Assembly: GCA_018663245.1 (NCBI GenBank)
Contig: JABJEI010000012.1
Location: 1 to 64,000 of the forward strand
DNA: 64,000 nucleotides
Direction: 5' to 3'
Source of the DNA: a bacterium
GTDB taxonomy: Bacteria > Babelota > Babeliae > Babelales > JABJEI01
Of the stretch, positions 19,325 to 27,938 are shown in pieces. Each line of letters starts with the position of its first letter. The first letter of the stretch is position 1. A program made the translations under genes and the position numbers. The notes under the pieces were generated by a model. The model had not been told where the DNA came from. It ran no database searches and saw only the letters and a program-made list of their open reading frames with translations.

Positions 19325-19858
19325 ATGTTTAATAAAAACCTTTTACAACGACTATGGTCTCCATACGTTGTTGGCTTATGCCTTGGTGTTCTCTCATGGA
19401 TAACATTTGGATTAATGGGCCACATGCTAGGCACATCGACAACATTTGTCCGCATAGCCGCAGCTTTTTGGTCAATTTTTAGTCCATCACACTTTGCCAA
19501 TTCAATTTATTACCGCCGACACCTGGCAAATAATTCCTGGATCAACTGGCAGTTCGCTCTGATAATTGGACTATTTATTGGCTCTTATCTGGCAAAAAAA
19601 CTATCTGGCTCAAAAGAAGTCGTATACGTACCAAAATTATGGAAAAAAGCATTTGGAAGCAGTTTTGCCCTAAGGGCCATAGCAGCCTTTATTGGTGGCG
19701 TTTTTGTTATGTTTGGTGCAAGATTTGCCGGTGGATGTGCTTCAGGGCATGGCCTCTCTGGAAGCATGCAATTAGCACTTTCTGGGTGGCTGTTTATGAT
19801 GGGGCTCTTCATCGTAGGCATACCAACAGCGCTATTACTCTACAAACGATCAAATTAA
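19325..19858 (+). CDS. YeeE/YedE-family sulfur-compound transporter, first half
   Basis: A 177-residue membrane protein with about four helices and the family signature GARFAGGCASGHGLSG near residue 135, whose Cys and Gly residues line the path for thiosulfate-like sulfur compounds in YeeE relatives. It pairs with the next gene, 13 bases downstream; the two together make a split version of the single-chain YeeE/YedE fold. Family membership is sure; the substrate is inferred. Confidence 0.88.
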   Translation: MFNKNLLQRLWSPYVVGLCLGVLSWITFGLMGHMLGTSTTFVRIAAAFWSIFSPSHFANSIYYRRHLANNSWINWQFALIIGLFIGSYLAKKLSGSKEVVYVPKLWKKAFGSSFALRAIAAFIGGVFVMFGARFAGGCASGHGLSGSMQLALSGWLFMMGLFIVGIPTALLLYKRSN

Positions 19859-19871
19859 TAAGGATAGATTC

Positions 19872-20435
19872 ATGAATACAGCTTTATTATCATCTAATCT
19901 ACAGTTATCTACAGGCCTCTTAACCGGCATAGTCTTTGGCTTTTTACTCCAAAAAGGTCGACTGACCAGTTTTGATGTAATTGTAGGCCAACTAATTTTC
20001 AAAAACTTCACAATGATGAAGGTTATGTTAACCGCAATTATGGTTGGAAGTATCGGCATTTATGGATTAATAGCCTTTAATCCTGCTTATACAACCATGA
20101 TCTCATCAACAACACTTATGGCCGCTTTTCTTGGTGGTAGCATTTTCGCAATTGGTATGGCAACTCTTGGTTACTGTCCAGGAACAGCAATGGCTGCTTT
20201 GGGAGATGGTCGTAGAGACGTTATTTTTGGCCTATTGGGAATGGTTTTTGGTGCAGGAATCTACGCAGAACTTTTCCCTTTTATCACTAAACAGATAAAA
20301 TCTACAGATTTTATGAACCAAGAAACATTGGCTACCATAACCGGTATCTCTCCTTGGATCTTCATCGCAGGATTTGTAATTATTTTTGGCATCGGTTTTT
20401 ACATGCTAGAGCGATACCTACCCAAAAACAAATAA
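19872..20435 (+). CDS. YeeE/YedE-family transporter, second half
   Basis: A 187-residue membrane protein and partner of the preceding gene, with an AAGGA ribosome site. It has the counterpart motif LGYCPGTAMAALGDGRRD with its conserved Cys, and five or so hydrophobic segments. Its role is likely uptake of thiosulfate or a related sulfur compound together with the first subunit. Confidence 0.87.
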   Translation: MNTALLSSNLQLSTGLLTGIVFGFLLQKGRLTSFDVIVGQLIFKNFTMMKVMLTAIMVGSIGIYGLIAFNPAYTTMISSTTLMAAFLGGSIFAIGMATLGYCPGTAMAALGDGRRDVIFGLLGMVFGAGIYAELFPFITKQIKSTDFMNQETLATITGISPWIFIAGFVIIFGIGFYMLERYLPKNK

Positions 20436-20455
20436 GCTGTAATTAGTAGTTACGT

Positions 20456-20743
20456 TTAGTTTTGACGCTCAAGGGCCCGGTCAGACCAGTTCCACCATTT
20501 GAGAAGTTGTGAGTCATGTTGATCATTAGATGCGAAGTAAATTGCACATCGATAAACATACAAAAGACATCGGTCAATGCGCACTCCCTGGATAGCACAC
20601 GAACGCTCGTACAACTCTTCAGCGTCATGACCACGCAAATCACTTACCTCTTTGATGCCAAGCAACCACAGATCATGGGCAATAGATGGGCCTACGCCAG
20701 GTATAACTTGAAGTTGTTTCCATGGTTTTTGTGCCTGCGTCAA
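20456..20743 (-). CDS. Cdd1-like helix-hairpin-helix protein
   Basis: A 95-residue protein starting at TTG (AAGGATATTC upstream). It has an HhH-type IPGVGPSIAHDLWLLGI and the family stretch VSDLRGHDAEELYERSCAIQ followed by RCLLYVYRCAIYFA, as in the pathogenicity-locus Cdd1 family (PF11731). The molecular role is unknown; the HhH suggests nucleic-acid contact. It runs convergent to the YeeE/YedE pair. Confidence 0.82.
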   Translation of the reverse strand: MTQAQKPWKQLQVIPGVGPSIAHDLWLLGIKEVSDLRGHDAEELYERSCAIQGVRIDRCLLYVYRCAIYFASNDQHDSQLLKWWNWSDRALERQN

Positions 20744-20891
20744 TAGAATATCCTTAAAGTAAAAATAGATGAATTATTGTATCACAGCTTAGAGTACAAG
20801 GCCGTTATATCTTGATTTTTGTGGCCAGTCAACTAATATTATTGGATGGTGAATTAGATACAAGTTTCATCAATATAGAAAGGTCTAAATA

Positions 20892-21524
20892 ATGTTTGGT
20901 TCACTTTTTTTGAGTGGCGTACGAATCGGTTTAACCGTCGCTGTACCAATCGGTCCAGTTGCAGTACTATGCATGCGCACCGCAATGTCTCAGGGAATAA
21001 TTGCCGGCTTAACGTTTATGGTAGGTACAGTGTTCGCAGACAGCACATATGCCGCTATCGGTGCATTTGGACTAACTAGCATAAGCGGGTTTTTGATGGC
21101 CTACCAGCATGTTTTAGGAACTGTTGGTGGTATTATTCTTATTATGATCGGCATTGGAAGTTTACGAACTAAACCCCACGTCGAACTCCGAGGAGCACCC
21201 TTAGCTAAAGGGCTTGGAAGCATATTCTTTCAGTCAGTTATTTTCACCTTCTCATGCCCTTCAACAATTGTGCTTTTTTCTTCACAATTTGCGACGGCAC
21301 AACAAATTTTCACCACACCAGGAATGGAAGCAAATGTCGCTTTAATCAGCGGTGTTGCAGCCAGCGTTGCTGCATGGTTTACACTTGTAGTCCTGACCGT
21401 AAACTTCATTAGAACTCGTATTGACGATAGCTTACGTAAGCTTAACATCCTTTCTGGCCTAGTCATTGGCGCTCTAGGAATTAAATTTGTCTATACACAC
21501 CTGATGATTATTTTGTTCAGCTAA
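20892..21524 (+). CDS. LysE/RhtB-family amino-acid exporter
   Basis: A 210-residue inner-membrane protein of the LysE superfamily, with six hydrophobic segments, the N-terminal VPIGPVAVLCMRTAMSQG motif and FTFSCPSTIVLFSSQF in the middle. These exporters release amino acids or small metabolites. ATG 20892 follows AAAGGTC. It is a single gene with no regulator beside it, so the substrate cannot be named. Confidence 0.88.
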   Translation: MFGSLFLSGVRIGLTVAVPIGPVAVLCMRTAMSQGIIAGLTFMVGTVFADSTYAAIGAFGLTSISGFLMAYQHVLGTVGGIILIMIGIGSLRTKPHVELRGAPLAKGLGSIFFQSVIFTFSCPSTIVLFSSQFATAQQIFTTPGMEANVALISGVAASVAAWFTLVVLTVNFIRTRIDDSLRKLNILSGLVIGALGIKFVYTHLMIILFS

Positions 21525-21599
21525 CTTCAATCATCCAGGGATGACAAGCAAGTCATTCCTGTGCTAGCTTGGCTACTAAGAAACAATATTAAAAATATT

Positions 21600-21645
21600 A
21601 GCCTGCATCTCCTTCGTAGCCTCTGGCAAAGAAGGGCCGGGCAAA
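21600..21645 (+). repeat. TTCGTAGC module, degenerate copy before the Pal gene
   Basis: CCTGCATCTCCTTCGTAGCC followed by AAGAAGGGCC resembles the intergenic module seen at 31221, 49777, 57549 and 57677. Confidence 0.45.
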
Positions 21646-21670
21646 GCCATAGACCAAGACCGGAGAAAAA

Positions 21671-22345
21671 ATGAGCCAATCAAACTACAAGTTGCTGTTA
21701 ATGGGAGCGCTACTTTTCGCCCTACCTGCATGCCTAAAAGATAAATCAAACAAATCTAGCAAAAAAAATGAAAAAGCGAGTGTTTCTAGAACAAAAAACG
21801 CCGAATACTTGTCACGAGGCAAAGTAAGCGATTTTGACGAGAGAATCAAAAAGTTTGTTTACAAAACAGATCAAGAATTTGATGATTCTGATGCCAGCGT
21901 AGCTGGATCTTACAGTACTGCAGGTACAAATAACCAGCTAAACTGGCAATCTATAAAAAACGACCCCGAGCACCACGTTCTAACCGTTCAGTTTGATTTT
22001 GACAAGTACCACGTAACAGCAGCTAAACATGCAAAGCTTGAAGAAAACATAGTAGACATCAAGCGCAAACTCGCCGATGGCAAAACAGTCGTAGTTGAGG
22101 GTCACGCTTGTGATTCTGCTGGCTCCAAAGTTTATAACATGGCTCTTTCAGAAAAACGCGCTCACGCCATTGCAGACCATTTGATTGCATCTGGCATTCC
22201 AGCAGCCCATCTTAAAATTGTTGGCCGCGGCTCAGAACTGCTTATTATTGAACCAGATCCTGCTCGTACGCCAAAACAAGAGCGTATAGCTCAAGGTCCC
22301 AACAGACGCGTTGAAATATACGCTATAGATAAAACAACTTCATAA
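21671..22345 (+). CDS. pal: Pal-type peptidoglycan-associated lipoprotein
   Basis: A 224-residue OmpA/Pal-family lipoprotein. The signal ends in the lipobox LPAC with Cys21, implying acylation and outer-membrane anchoring. After a charged linker, the OmpA-C domain (about 105-224) has TVQFDFDKYHV, VVVEGHACDSAG with the peptidoglycan-binding Asp, and QGPNRRVEIYAI. Pal tethers the outer membrane to peptidoglycan, usually with TolB, whose gene is not in the window. A strong terminator follows. Confidence 0.88.
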   Translation: MSQSNYKLLLMGALLFALPACLKDKSNKSSKKNEKASVSRTKNAEYLSRGKVSDFDERIKKFVYKTDQEFDDSDASVAGSYSTAGTNNQLNWQSIKNDPEHHVLTVQFDFDKYHVTAAKHAKLEENIVDIKRKLADGKTVVVEGHACDSAGSKVYNMALSEKRAHAIADHLIASGIPAAHLKIVGRGSELLIIEPDPARTPKQERIAQGPNRRVEIYAIDKTTS

Positions 22346-22354
22346 AAAACTAAT

Positions 22355-22386
22355 TTGTTGAGGGCCTTGTATTAGGCCCTCAACAA
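22355..22386 (+). terminator. Intrinsic terminator of the Pal gene
   Basis: A perfect 12-bp stem, TTGTTGAGGGCC and GGCCCTCAACAA with an 8-base loop, then GCCCTCTTTTTC. It lies ten bases after the stop. Confidence 0.85.
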
Positions 22387-22498
22387 GCCCTCTTTTTCTA
22401 CCTTCTTCATCTAATTTTCTAAGCAAAGCTAGAAGCGCACTCAACTGAATTATTTTCATAGAGCAACAAACATCATCCCAGTTTGGAAAAAACTCCTT

Positions 22499-22664
22499 GT
22501 CATTCCCGGCTTTGAACGGGGATCCAGGACTAGAAATAACATCCTTAAAATATGAAACTTTGTAGTAATCATTTGTAAAACACAACAATAAAAAATTATG
22601 TAACTTCCCTAGCTTTCAAATGAGCGACTTAAAGACTGGATCCCCGTTCAAAGCCGGGGATGAC
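22499..22664 (-). mobile_element. MITE-like element, copy 1 (166 bp)
   Basis: Ends are 29-bp inverted repeats: positions 22499-22527 read GTCATTCCCGGC...GGATCCAG and 22636-22664 are the complement with one or two differences. Each end is itself a hairpin (CCCCG/CGGGG). The interior matches copy 2 at 49809-49969 in the reverse direction, including CTCATTT near one end and GGATGTTATTTCTAGT next to the other. CCTT flanks both sides, a possible 4-bp target duplication. There is no coding capacity. Confidence 0.75.
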
Positions 22665-22805
22665 CCTTCTTCGCCCAAGGCTTCGCAGGCCAGGCAAAAT
22701 AGATAGCACTTCACATAACCCTACCTTTACTCGCCAAGCCTGCGCTCTATGAGCTCCACCCGTCAAACCCTCCAACACAAAAGCCGACAAGAAAAAACCC
22801 TGAAA
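22665..22805. other. Repeat-derived spacer before the 22866 gene
   Basis: It contains TTCGCAGGCCAGGCAAAATA (near 22690-22709), the inverse of a stretch at 11048-11090, and Arg/Gly-codon-like GC-richer segments without a credible gene. Together with the terminator and the MITE-like element it fills the 520-base gap after the Pal gene. Confidence 0.5.
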
Positions 22806-22834
22806 TTGACCGTCAAGCATGTAAATGTTATACT
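22806..22834 (+). promoter_or_regulatory. Sigma-70-like promoter of the 22866 gene
   Basis: TTGACC (22806-22811), a spacer of exactly 17 bases, TATACT (22829-22834). The start codon lies 32 bases downstream. Confidence 0.7.
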
Positions 22835-22865
22835 ATTTGTATAATATTTAGAGGTATAATGAATT

Positions 22866-23141
22866 ATGAAAAATCTACTTTTATGCGCACTAACTGTGTG
22901 CACTTTATCATCTATGAGCGGCTCCCCGCTCCCTGATCTGTTTATCACAGCACAACAAAATCAAACATTGGCAGAAGTTGTACGACCAGAGGCTGAGCAA
23001 ATATGCTTTAATAGTAACTGTCTTACCCGTCCTAAACTTGTAAGCGAACTAGTAAACCTCAGGCGGCTTTACGATATGTCACAATCTGATCTAATCGACC
23101 TAATCGATGAATTGATAAAAAAATTACGTCGAGCTCGATAA
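22866..23141 (+). CDS. Small secreted protein (91 aa)
   Basis: Not recognised. It has a signal peptide of about 20 residues (MKNLLLCALTVCTLSSMSGS), then a mature part with two cysteines (ICFNSNC) that could form a disulfide, and a C-terminal amphipathic helix rich in Leu, Asp and Arg. It has its own consensus promoter. It is probably periplasmic or exported. Confidence 0.75.
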   Translation: MKNLLLCALTVCTLSSMSGSPLPDLFITAQQNQTLAEVVRPEAEQICFNSNCLTRPKLVSELVNLRRLYDMSQSDLIDLIDELIKKLRRAR

Positions 23142-23252
23142 ACTACTTACTTAAAGCCCCAACACCACTCTTGACATAAACTTATTTCTACATAACATGA
23201 TAAATGTCATGTAGAAACACAATACTAAAAACATACGGTCAACAGAGTTAAT

Positions 23253-24101
23253 ATGAACAAACAACTGTCAACGCTACTACTCATAGCAGCATTAAGCTAC
23301 ACTCCACTAAATCAGGCACTTTCTTGGCCAAATCTAAAAGAGATTGTTATTCGAAGGCTTGAATGTGAAAACACTGAAAAAGAAAAAAAAGACTGCAAAA
23401 TTGTGGGCAAATACTTTCAACGCTTTAATAAACTATTCAATCTAGGCGAAAATGATATTAAATTTAGAGGCGTCTCTAAGGTCCCTAAAGGTTTTGTTAT
23501 AATAAAGAAAAACAATATCGTAGAAAGCAATTTCCATATAAAAAACATTGCTGAAGCAATAGCCAGAAAGCACAATAAAGGTGAAAGCCCTTATCCCAAG
23601 TCTAAACTAAAAATCTATCCTGATGATGAGATTTATCTGAACTATTTTTGCGCTCAACACAAAATATCTTTAGCCACTTTAATAGTAAATAAACAAGAAG
23701 GAAGCCGCAAATTATGGTTCTCCTTTATGCGCTCTGTCGGTATAGCAACTGTCCCATTTTTAGCTTTAAAAAAACTTGGTATAAATCATATCCTGAATGG
23801 ACTTGTTAGTTTTTTGACGGGAGCATATGCAGACAGTTTTATTTTGAATAACGAATATGACCGGAGAAAGAAGCGGTTGGAATTGGCGTTAGCAAAATGC
23901 ACAAAACCAGAACTTGAAGCCTTGCACTGCACCTCTGTTAAATGGATCGAAATAATCAATAAAATAAACACGGATTCAAAGCATAGTATCAAAACTTTCA
24001 TAATGGACAAAATAAACACGCGCTCAAAGCCTAGTATCAAACGTTTCATCATAGAAAGAGATTTAAGCCAAGAAGAGCTTAACCGTCGCCTCAAAAAATA
24101 A
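23253..24101 (+). CDS. Exported protein with internal hydrophobic hairpin (282 aa)
   Basis: Not recognised. The N-terminus is a signal peptide (MNKQLSTLLLIAALSYTPLN ending QA). The middle is basic, and a hydrophobic stretch at about 170-195 (SVGIATVPFLALKKLGINHI) may be a membrane hairpin. Near the C-terminus a short unit is repeated in tandem (NKINTDSKHSIKTFIMD then NKINTRSKPSIKRFIIE), with DNA repeats to match. The ribosome site is weak. A bidirectional terminator follows. Confidence 0.75.
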   Translation: MNKQLSTLLLIAALSYTPLNQALSWPNLKEIVIRRLECENTEKEKKDCKIVGKYFQRFNKLFNLGENDIKFRGVSKVPKGFVIIKKNNIVESNFHIKNIAEAIARKHNKGESPYPKSKLKIYPDDEIYLNYFCAQHKISLATLIVNKQEGSRKLWFSFMRSVGIATVPFLALKKLGINHILNGLVSFLTGAYADSFILNNEYDRRKKRLELALAKCTKPELEALHCTSVKWIEIINKINTDSKHSIKTFIMDKINTRSKPSIKRFIIERDLSQEELNRRLKK

Positions 24102-24127
24102 AACGACCTCACAAAATTGTTACGAAA

Positions 24128-24174
24128 AAGCCTAGGATACCAGATTCGCTACAAGCGTTTGGTATTCTAGGCTT
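24128..24174. terminator. Bidirectional intrinsic terminator
   Basis: AAGCCTAGGATACCA (24128-24142) pairs with TGGTATTCTAGGCTT (24160-24174) with one G-T pair, serving the 23253 gene and mnmE from opposite sides. Confidence 0.8.
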
Positions 24175-24204
24175 AATATTGAAAGCTACGTCGAGCTCAG
24201 TAAG

Positions 24205-25614
24205 CTACTTACCGATACAGAATTCTTTAAAAATAGCATCCATTCCCGCTTCTGAAATTGACCGTCCCGTAACCTGGGCAATGGTTTGCGCTGCATCCTG
24301 TAGATGGTACGAGAGAAGCTCGTACTGAATAGGTTCTTGTAAATGCTCTTGAAGTATAGACTCAAGTTGACCGTCCAGCGTATCAAGTAGCTCCATCTGT
24401 CGCTTGTTCAAAAGGAACGGCGACTCACAGCTCTCCATTAACTTACTAATCGACAGGTCCAGACAATCCAACAGATCATTTAGACCTTGACCGTTAATGC
24501 TAGAAACATCAACTACCTTAGAGTCCAACTCTTCTGGTAACTCAAACAGTTGATCTGAATCAACTTTGCTGCGTACAAAAATAATTTTGTGTGAATAATT
24601 TGTAAAAAGGTCACAATAGACTTCTTTGATAGAACCCGATAATTTTTTGGCTCCATCAACAACTAACACTATCAGGTCTGCTCGCGCAGCCTCAGCAAAA
24701 GAACGTTCAATTCCCCGCTGCTCAATAATATCGTCAGTCACTCGTACACCAGCAGTATCAACCAGCGTCCAAAAAACGCCGCTCCTGTTAAGACCTGCCT
24801 CGATAGTATCACGCGTGGTTCCTGCAACACTTGTCACAATTGCTCGCTCCTTTGCAAGCAGCCGATTAAAAAGAGACGACTTACCAGCATTAACTGCACC
24901 AACAATAGCTATACGTACGCCTTCGCGCACCTGCTGTTGGCCCTCAAAGCCTACACGAATCGTAGTTATTTTTTTGTGTACAGCAACAACAAAATTCCGT
25001 ATTTCTTGAGCAAAAGTAACAGATTCATCATCAAGAAACTCTAGGCTTGCTTGGCAAAATGCCAATGCCTTTATTATATCTTTTTCTAAATTTGTAACCC
25101 ACGAAGAAAGACTGCCCGAAAGCTGTGCAAGTGATTTTTTGAGCGCAATTTGGGTATTAGCACGAATAAGCTCGTTGATTGCCTCGGCCTGAACTAGGTC
25201 GATTTTTTTATTAAGAAATGCACGCTTGCTGAACTCACCTTCCTGCGCAGAGCGAGCTCCACAGGCGATTAATCTAGCAACGATACGCTCAATTAAAAAC
25301 GGATTATTATGACAGGTAATTTCAACAGTATCTTGACCAGTAAAAGTGCGCGGAGCGCGCATCAACAGAAAAAGTACTTGGTCTAAGTGAGTGCCATCAG
25401 CGTCGACAACCCATCCATAGTGAATAGTGTGAGAAGACGCATCTATAAGCAAGGTTTTATCGGCAATTTTGGCAGCACGCTGAACAACTGAAATTGCATC
25501 ATGCCCAGAAATTCTGAGCAACGCGATAGCACCAGCTCCCTGCGGAGTACACTGCGCAACAACGGCAGTTTCATCCGTTCCCAGAAATTGACCTTTTTTT
25601 ATACCTTGCCTCAT
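24205..25614 (-). CDS. mnmE: tRNA modification GTPase MnmE
   Basis: With MnmG, MnmE installs the carboxymethylaminomethyl group on U34 of certain tRNAs. At 469 residues it has the folate-binding N-terminal domain (ETAVVAQCTPQGAGAIALLR), a helical domain, the embedded G domain with P-loop GAVNAGKSS and G3 DTAG, and the C-terminal FCIGK motif with the essential Cys. Its ATG overlaps the stop of the jag-like gene (ATGA), matching the common jag-mnmE order. Confidence 0.96.
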   Translation of the reverse strand: MRQGIKKGQFLGTDETAVVAQCTPQGAGAIALLRISGHDAISVVQRAAKIADKTLLIDASSHTIHYGWVVDADGTHLDQVLFLLMRAPRTFTGQDTVEITCHNNPFLIERIVARLIACGARSAQEGEFSKRAFLNKKIDLVQAEAINELIRANTQIALKKSLAQLSGSLSSWVTNLEKDIIKALAFCQASLEFLDDESVTFAQEIRNFVVAVHKKITTIRVGFEGQQQVREGVRIAIVGAVNAGKSSLFNRLLAKERAIVTSVAGTTRDTIEAGLNRSGVFWTLVDTAGVRVTDDIIEQRGIERSFAEAARADLIVLVVDGAKKLSGSIKEVYCDLFTNYSHKIIFVRSKVDSDQLFELPEELDSKVVDVSSINGQGLNDLLDCLDLSISKLMESCESPFLLNKRQMELLDTLDGQLESILQEHLQEPIQYELLSYHLQDAAQTIAQVTGRSISEAGMDAIFKEFCIGK

Positions 25615-26273
25615 GAACCCTTGGAACTGAGAACAACCTTAAAGCCGCGCAATTTTTTGCGAGTCGCACGACGTAATGCCTGCATAGTCAATGTTGCAAA
25701 CCCAGCAAACAAACGTCTTTCTCTGTCAGAATCATCCAACAATGGCTGCTCCATGACAACCTTGAGATAGTAACGCGAAGGCTGAATAGAAAATTTGGTT
25801 GCATTGCCAGACATCGCCTGAAGCGCTTGAGAAATCCATTCACGGACTACTTCAACCATATCCGGAGTCCACAAAACCTCGTTTACATCGTTTTGCTTTG
25901 TAGCCTCTCTGGGCTTAAGCTCACGTTGCTGTCTTACAACAGGCGTTTCAGCTACTTTTGGTTCAACTTTTTTGCTTGGTGCAGCTTGAGATGGCTGACT
26001 TGTTGTACGTAAACTTGGGCGTTGTGTAGTTTTTGCTGGTCTAACTGGAGCTGCTTGCGTACGACGCTTTTGCGCACGTCTCGGTTGCTCTTTGGCCTTT
26101 GGCTTGTCATCAAAATATACGACTATCTTAGCCGGCTCGCTATTAAAACCGAGAAAGCCAGACTTACCTTCTTCCATTACACAAACACGGAACTCTGCCG
26201 GTTTATTTGCTTTGCGCCAACCTGCATCAACCGCTTTGGCTACGCTGGAGGCTTCTTGCACTACAGATTTCAT
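25611..26273 (-). CDS. Jag/KhpB-like protein with degenerate KH region
   Basis: A 220-residue protein. The first 55 residues are a Jag N-terminal domain, ending GKSGFLGFNSEPAKIVVYF. A basic Pro/Gln/Thr-rich linker follows (60-135). The C-terminal 85 residues sit where the KH and R3H domains of KhpB belong, but the GRRG loop is replaced (RRLFAGFATLTMQALRRAT) and no R3H motif (RxxxH) is seen. KhpB binds RNA and helps control cell elongation in other bacteria. Context (directly before mnmE, coupled) supports the family. RNA binding may be altered or lost. Confidence 0.75.
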   Translation of the reverse strand: MKSVVQEASSVAKAVDAGWRKANKPAEFRVCVMEEGKSGFLGFNSEPAKIVVYFDDKPKAKEQPRRAQKRRTQAAPVRPAKTTQRPSLRTTSQPSQAAPSKKVEPKVAETPVVRQQRELKPREATKQNDVNEVLWTPDMVEVVREWISQALQAMSGNATKFSIQPSRYYLKVVMEQPLLDDSDRERRLFAGFATLTMQALRRATRKKLRGFKVVLSSKGS

Positions 26274-26552
26274 AGTGTAACAACCTTTCCTAAAAATTTT
26301 CCCATTGCAATAGTCGGCCGAACGGCCGCGACAAGGGCATTAAAATAATTGTACCAGACAATCAGTAAATCTTGAAAAAATAAGACTAATGTTGAATGGC
26401 TAACGAACTTGAATAAAGTCTAAAGTGAATGACATAGTCCATGATTAAAAGCTTCTAATCGAGGCATAAACAAATCATTATGCTCAAGATTAACCTGCTC
26501 ATACTACGCTAAAACTACAAAGGAAATGCATTCCTTGCTTATATGCGAAGAA
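26274..26552. other. 279-base intergenic region upstream of jag-like gene
   Basis: A short palindrome CGGCCGAACGGCCG lies near 26315-26330. An open minus-strand stretch of 49 codons ending in a TGA that overlaps the jag-like ATG has no usable upstream start. No other structure was seen. Confidence 0.4.
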
Positions 26553-26628
26553 TGGAGTGGGAAACGGGATTCGAACCCGCGACCTTTGCCATGGCAAGGC
26601 AACGCTCTACCAACTGAGCTATTCCCAC
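26553..26628 (-). tRNA. tRNA-Gly(GCC)
   Basis: A 76-base cloverleaf: acceptor GTGGGAA/TTCCCAC, D arm GCTCAGTTGGTAGAGC, anticodon stem TTGCC/GGCAA around anticodon GCC, T arm GCGGGTTCGAATCCCG, discriminator T and encoded CCA. Confidence 0.95.
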
Positions 26629-26785
26629 ACAGTAAGTTCTCCAATACAGTTTACGAGCAAGGGGTAGTTTGTCAAACTAAGGTCCAATTACTAGCTACAG
26701 CTCTTAGTAAAACAAAGGCTCAATTAGTATATTAAGCTGCATAAATACCAAAATCATAAATTTTCCATTCAAAAGGAGTGCTTTA

Positions 26786-27892
26786 ATGATTCGCGAACTT
26801 TTTACATGCTTGATGATAGTAATAGCATCTATTACAACTCCACAAAAAAAAACTTCTCTCAACGTTTATGGTGATTTTGCCTTGAAAGCATACGGTGATA
26901 ACTACATATTGTGGCAAAATAATCTACGATCTTTTATTAAATTGCCAAAACCTTACGACAAGAAGAGCTGCTGGAATTCACTAAAGCCAATTGGCTACTC
27001 TCGTGAACATAAAACTTTATGGCTAAAGTTTAACCACAAAGCAAGTTTACAGGAATTCAATAGCACACTACCACTTGCGGCCATCGCATGCATGCACCTT
27101 AAAAAAAACAATGAATGGGAGCCTTACACCAATTCTTCAAATCCAAAAAAACTTGGGGTGATTCAAGTACCAGCACAACATCACAGCCACTTAGACTCTA
27201 AATGTAGACGTTACGCATTCATTGCTCCGGCACCAAAAAATAGCTCTGAACATTACGATACAACTTTATTTTCTGTAATAGAATTCGACCCAAAGCAGCA
27301 CCTTATACAACAAACTAAGCTCATTAAGTACGACGATCCATACCATTCAGTTAGTTCCATATCATTAAAGGACCAAATTTTGGTCTTACTTAGCAAACGC
27401 TACAACGATAAAAATCAGTATGCACACCTGTTTACATGCCATGAAGACTCAATTCAATTTGAAGCAAGCCACTGGCTTGACAATTACCCAAGCAGAGAAC
27501 CATTTGTTGCAATGGCAACCCCAAATTTAGACGCTAAATACCCTAGGATATGTCTTTACAAAAACGAAAAAAGAGAAGACCGCCCAACCCAAATCTCGCT
27601 AAAACTTGATCACACAAGTCCCGTTATTGAAGAACTACCCCAGATAACAAAGAACGCAAAAATAAAAACAATTTTACAAAACTTCCCACACGCACGTAAG
27701 CGTGCAATAAGTAACTGCTATGCTGCAAAACTGCGCAATCTCACTGCCAATACTACAGGCAATACTTGCGATTCAAGTCACGCTTCATGGTTAAAGAAAA
27801 ACAAAATAATAAACATCAAAAAGAAAACCTTTAACTACCTAAAAAGCCCAATCATACTCAAAGAAATAGTGCTTAGCGCCACAAAAAATTAA
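26786..27892 (+). CDS. Exported protein of unknown function (368 aa)
   Basis: Not recognised. A strong AAAAGGAG ribosome site precedes an N-terminal hydrophobic stretch (MIRELFTCLMIVIASITT) likely to be a signal peptide. The mature protein has alternating aromatic and charged segments (NVYGDFALKAYGDNYILWQN, RYAFIAPAPKN) that look beta-rich, possibly a propeller-like fold, and a basic C-terminus. No catalytic motif was found. It is followed after 46 bases by pyrG. Confidence 0.72.
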   Translation: MIRELFTCLMIVIASITTPQKKTSLNVYGDFALKAYGDNYILWQNNLRSFIKLPKPYDKKSCWNSLKPIGYSREHKTLWLKFNHKASLQEFNSTLPLAAIACMHLKKNNEWEPYTNSSNPKKLGVIQVPAQHHSHLDSKCRRYAFIAPAPKNSSEHYDTTLFSVIEFDPKQHLIQQTKLIKYDDPYHSVSSISLKDQILVLLSKRYNDKNQYAHLFTCHEDSIQFEASHWLDNYPSREPFVAMATPNLDAKYPRICLYKNEKREDRPTQISLKLDHTSPVIEELPQITKNAKIKTILQNFPHARKRAISNCYAAKLRNLTANTTGNTCDSSHASWLKKNKIINIKKKTFNYLKSPIILKEIVLSATKN

Positions 27893-27922
27893 AAACAATA
27901 ACAAGCGAAAGTCCAAAGTTTG

Positions 27923-27931
27923 TGGTATAAT
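27923..27931 (+). promoter_or_regulatory. Extended -10 promoter next to the pyrG start
   Basis: TGGTATAAT ends seven bases before the pyrG ATG. If transcription starts at the usual distance, the transcript would begin at or next to the start codon and be nearly leaderless. AAGG between them might act as a ribosome site only if the RNA starts earlier. Confidence 0.55.
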
Positions 27932-27938
27932 AAGGCAC

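Noticed and set aside
26276..26440. Possible small gene coupled to the jag-like start on the minus strand
   Set aside because: The open stretch ends in a TGA overlapping the jag-like ATG but has no proper start and no resemblance to YidC or RnpA.
26526..26735. Plus-strand open frame across tRNA-Gly
   Set aside because: It covers the tRNA on the opposite strand and encodes the false NPRPLPWQGNALPTEL-type peptide.
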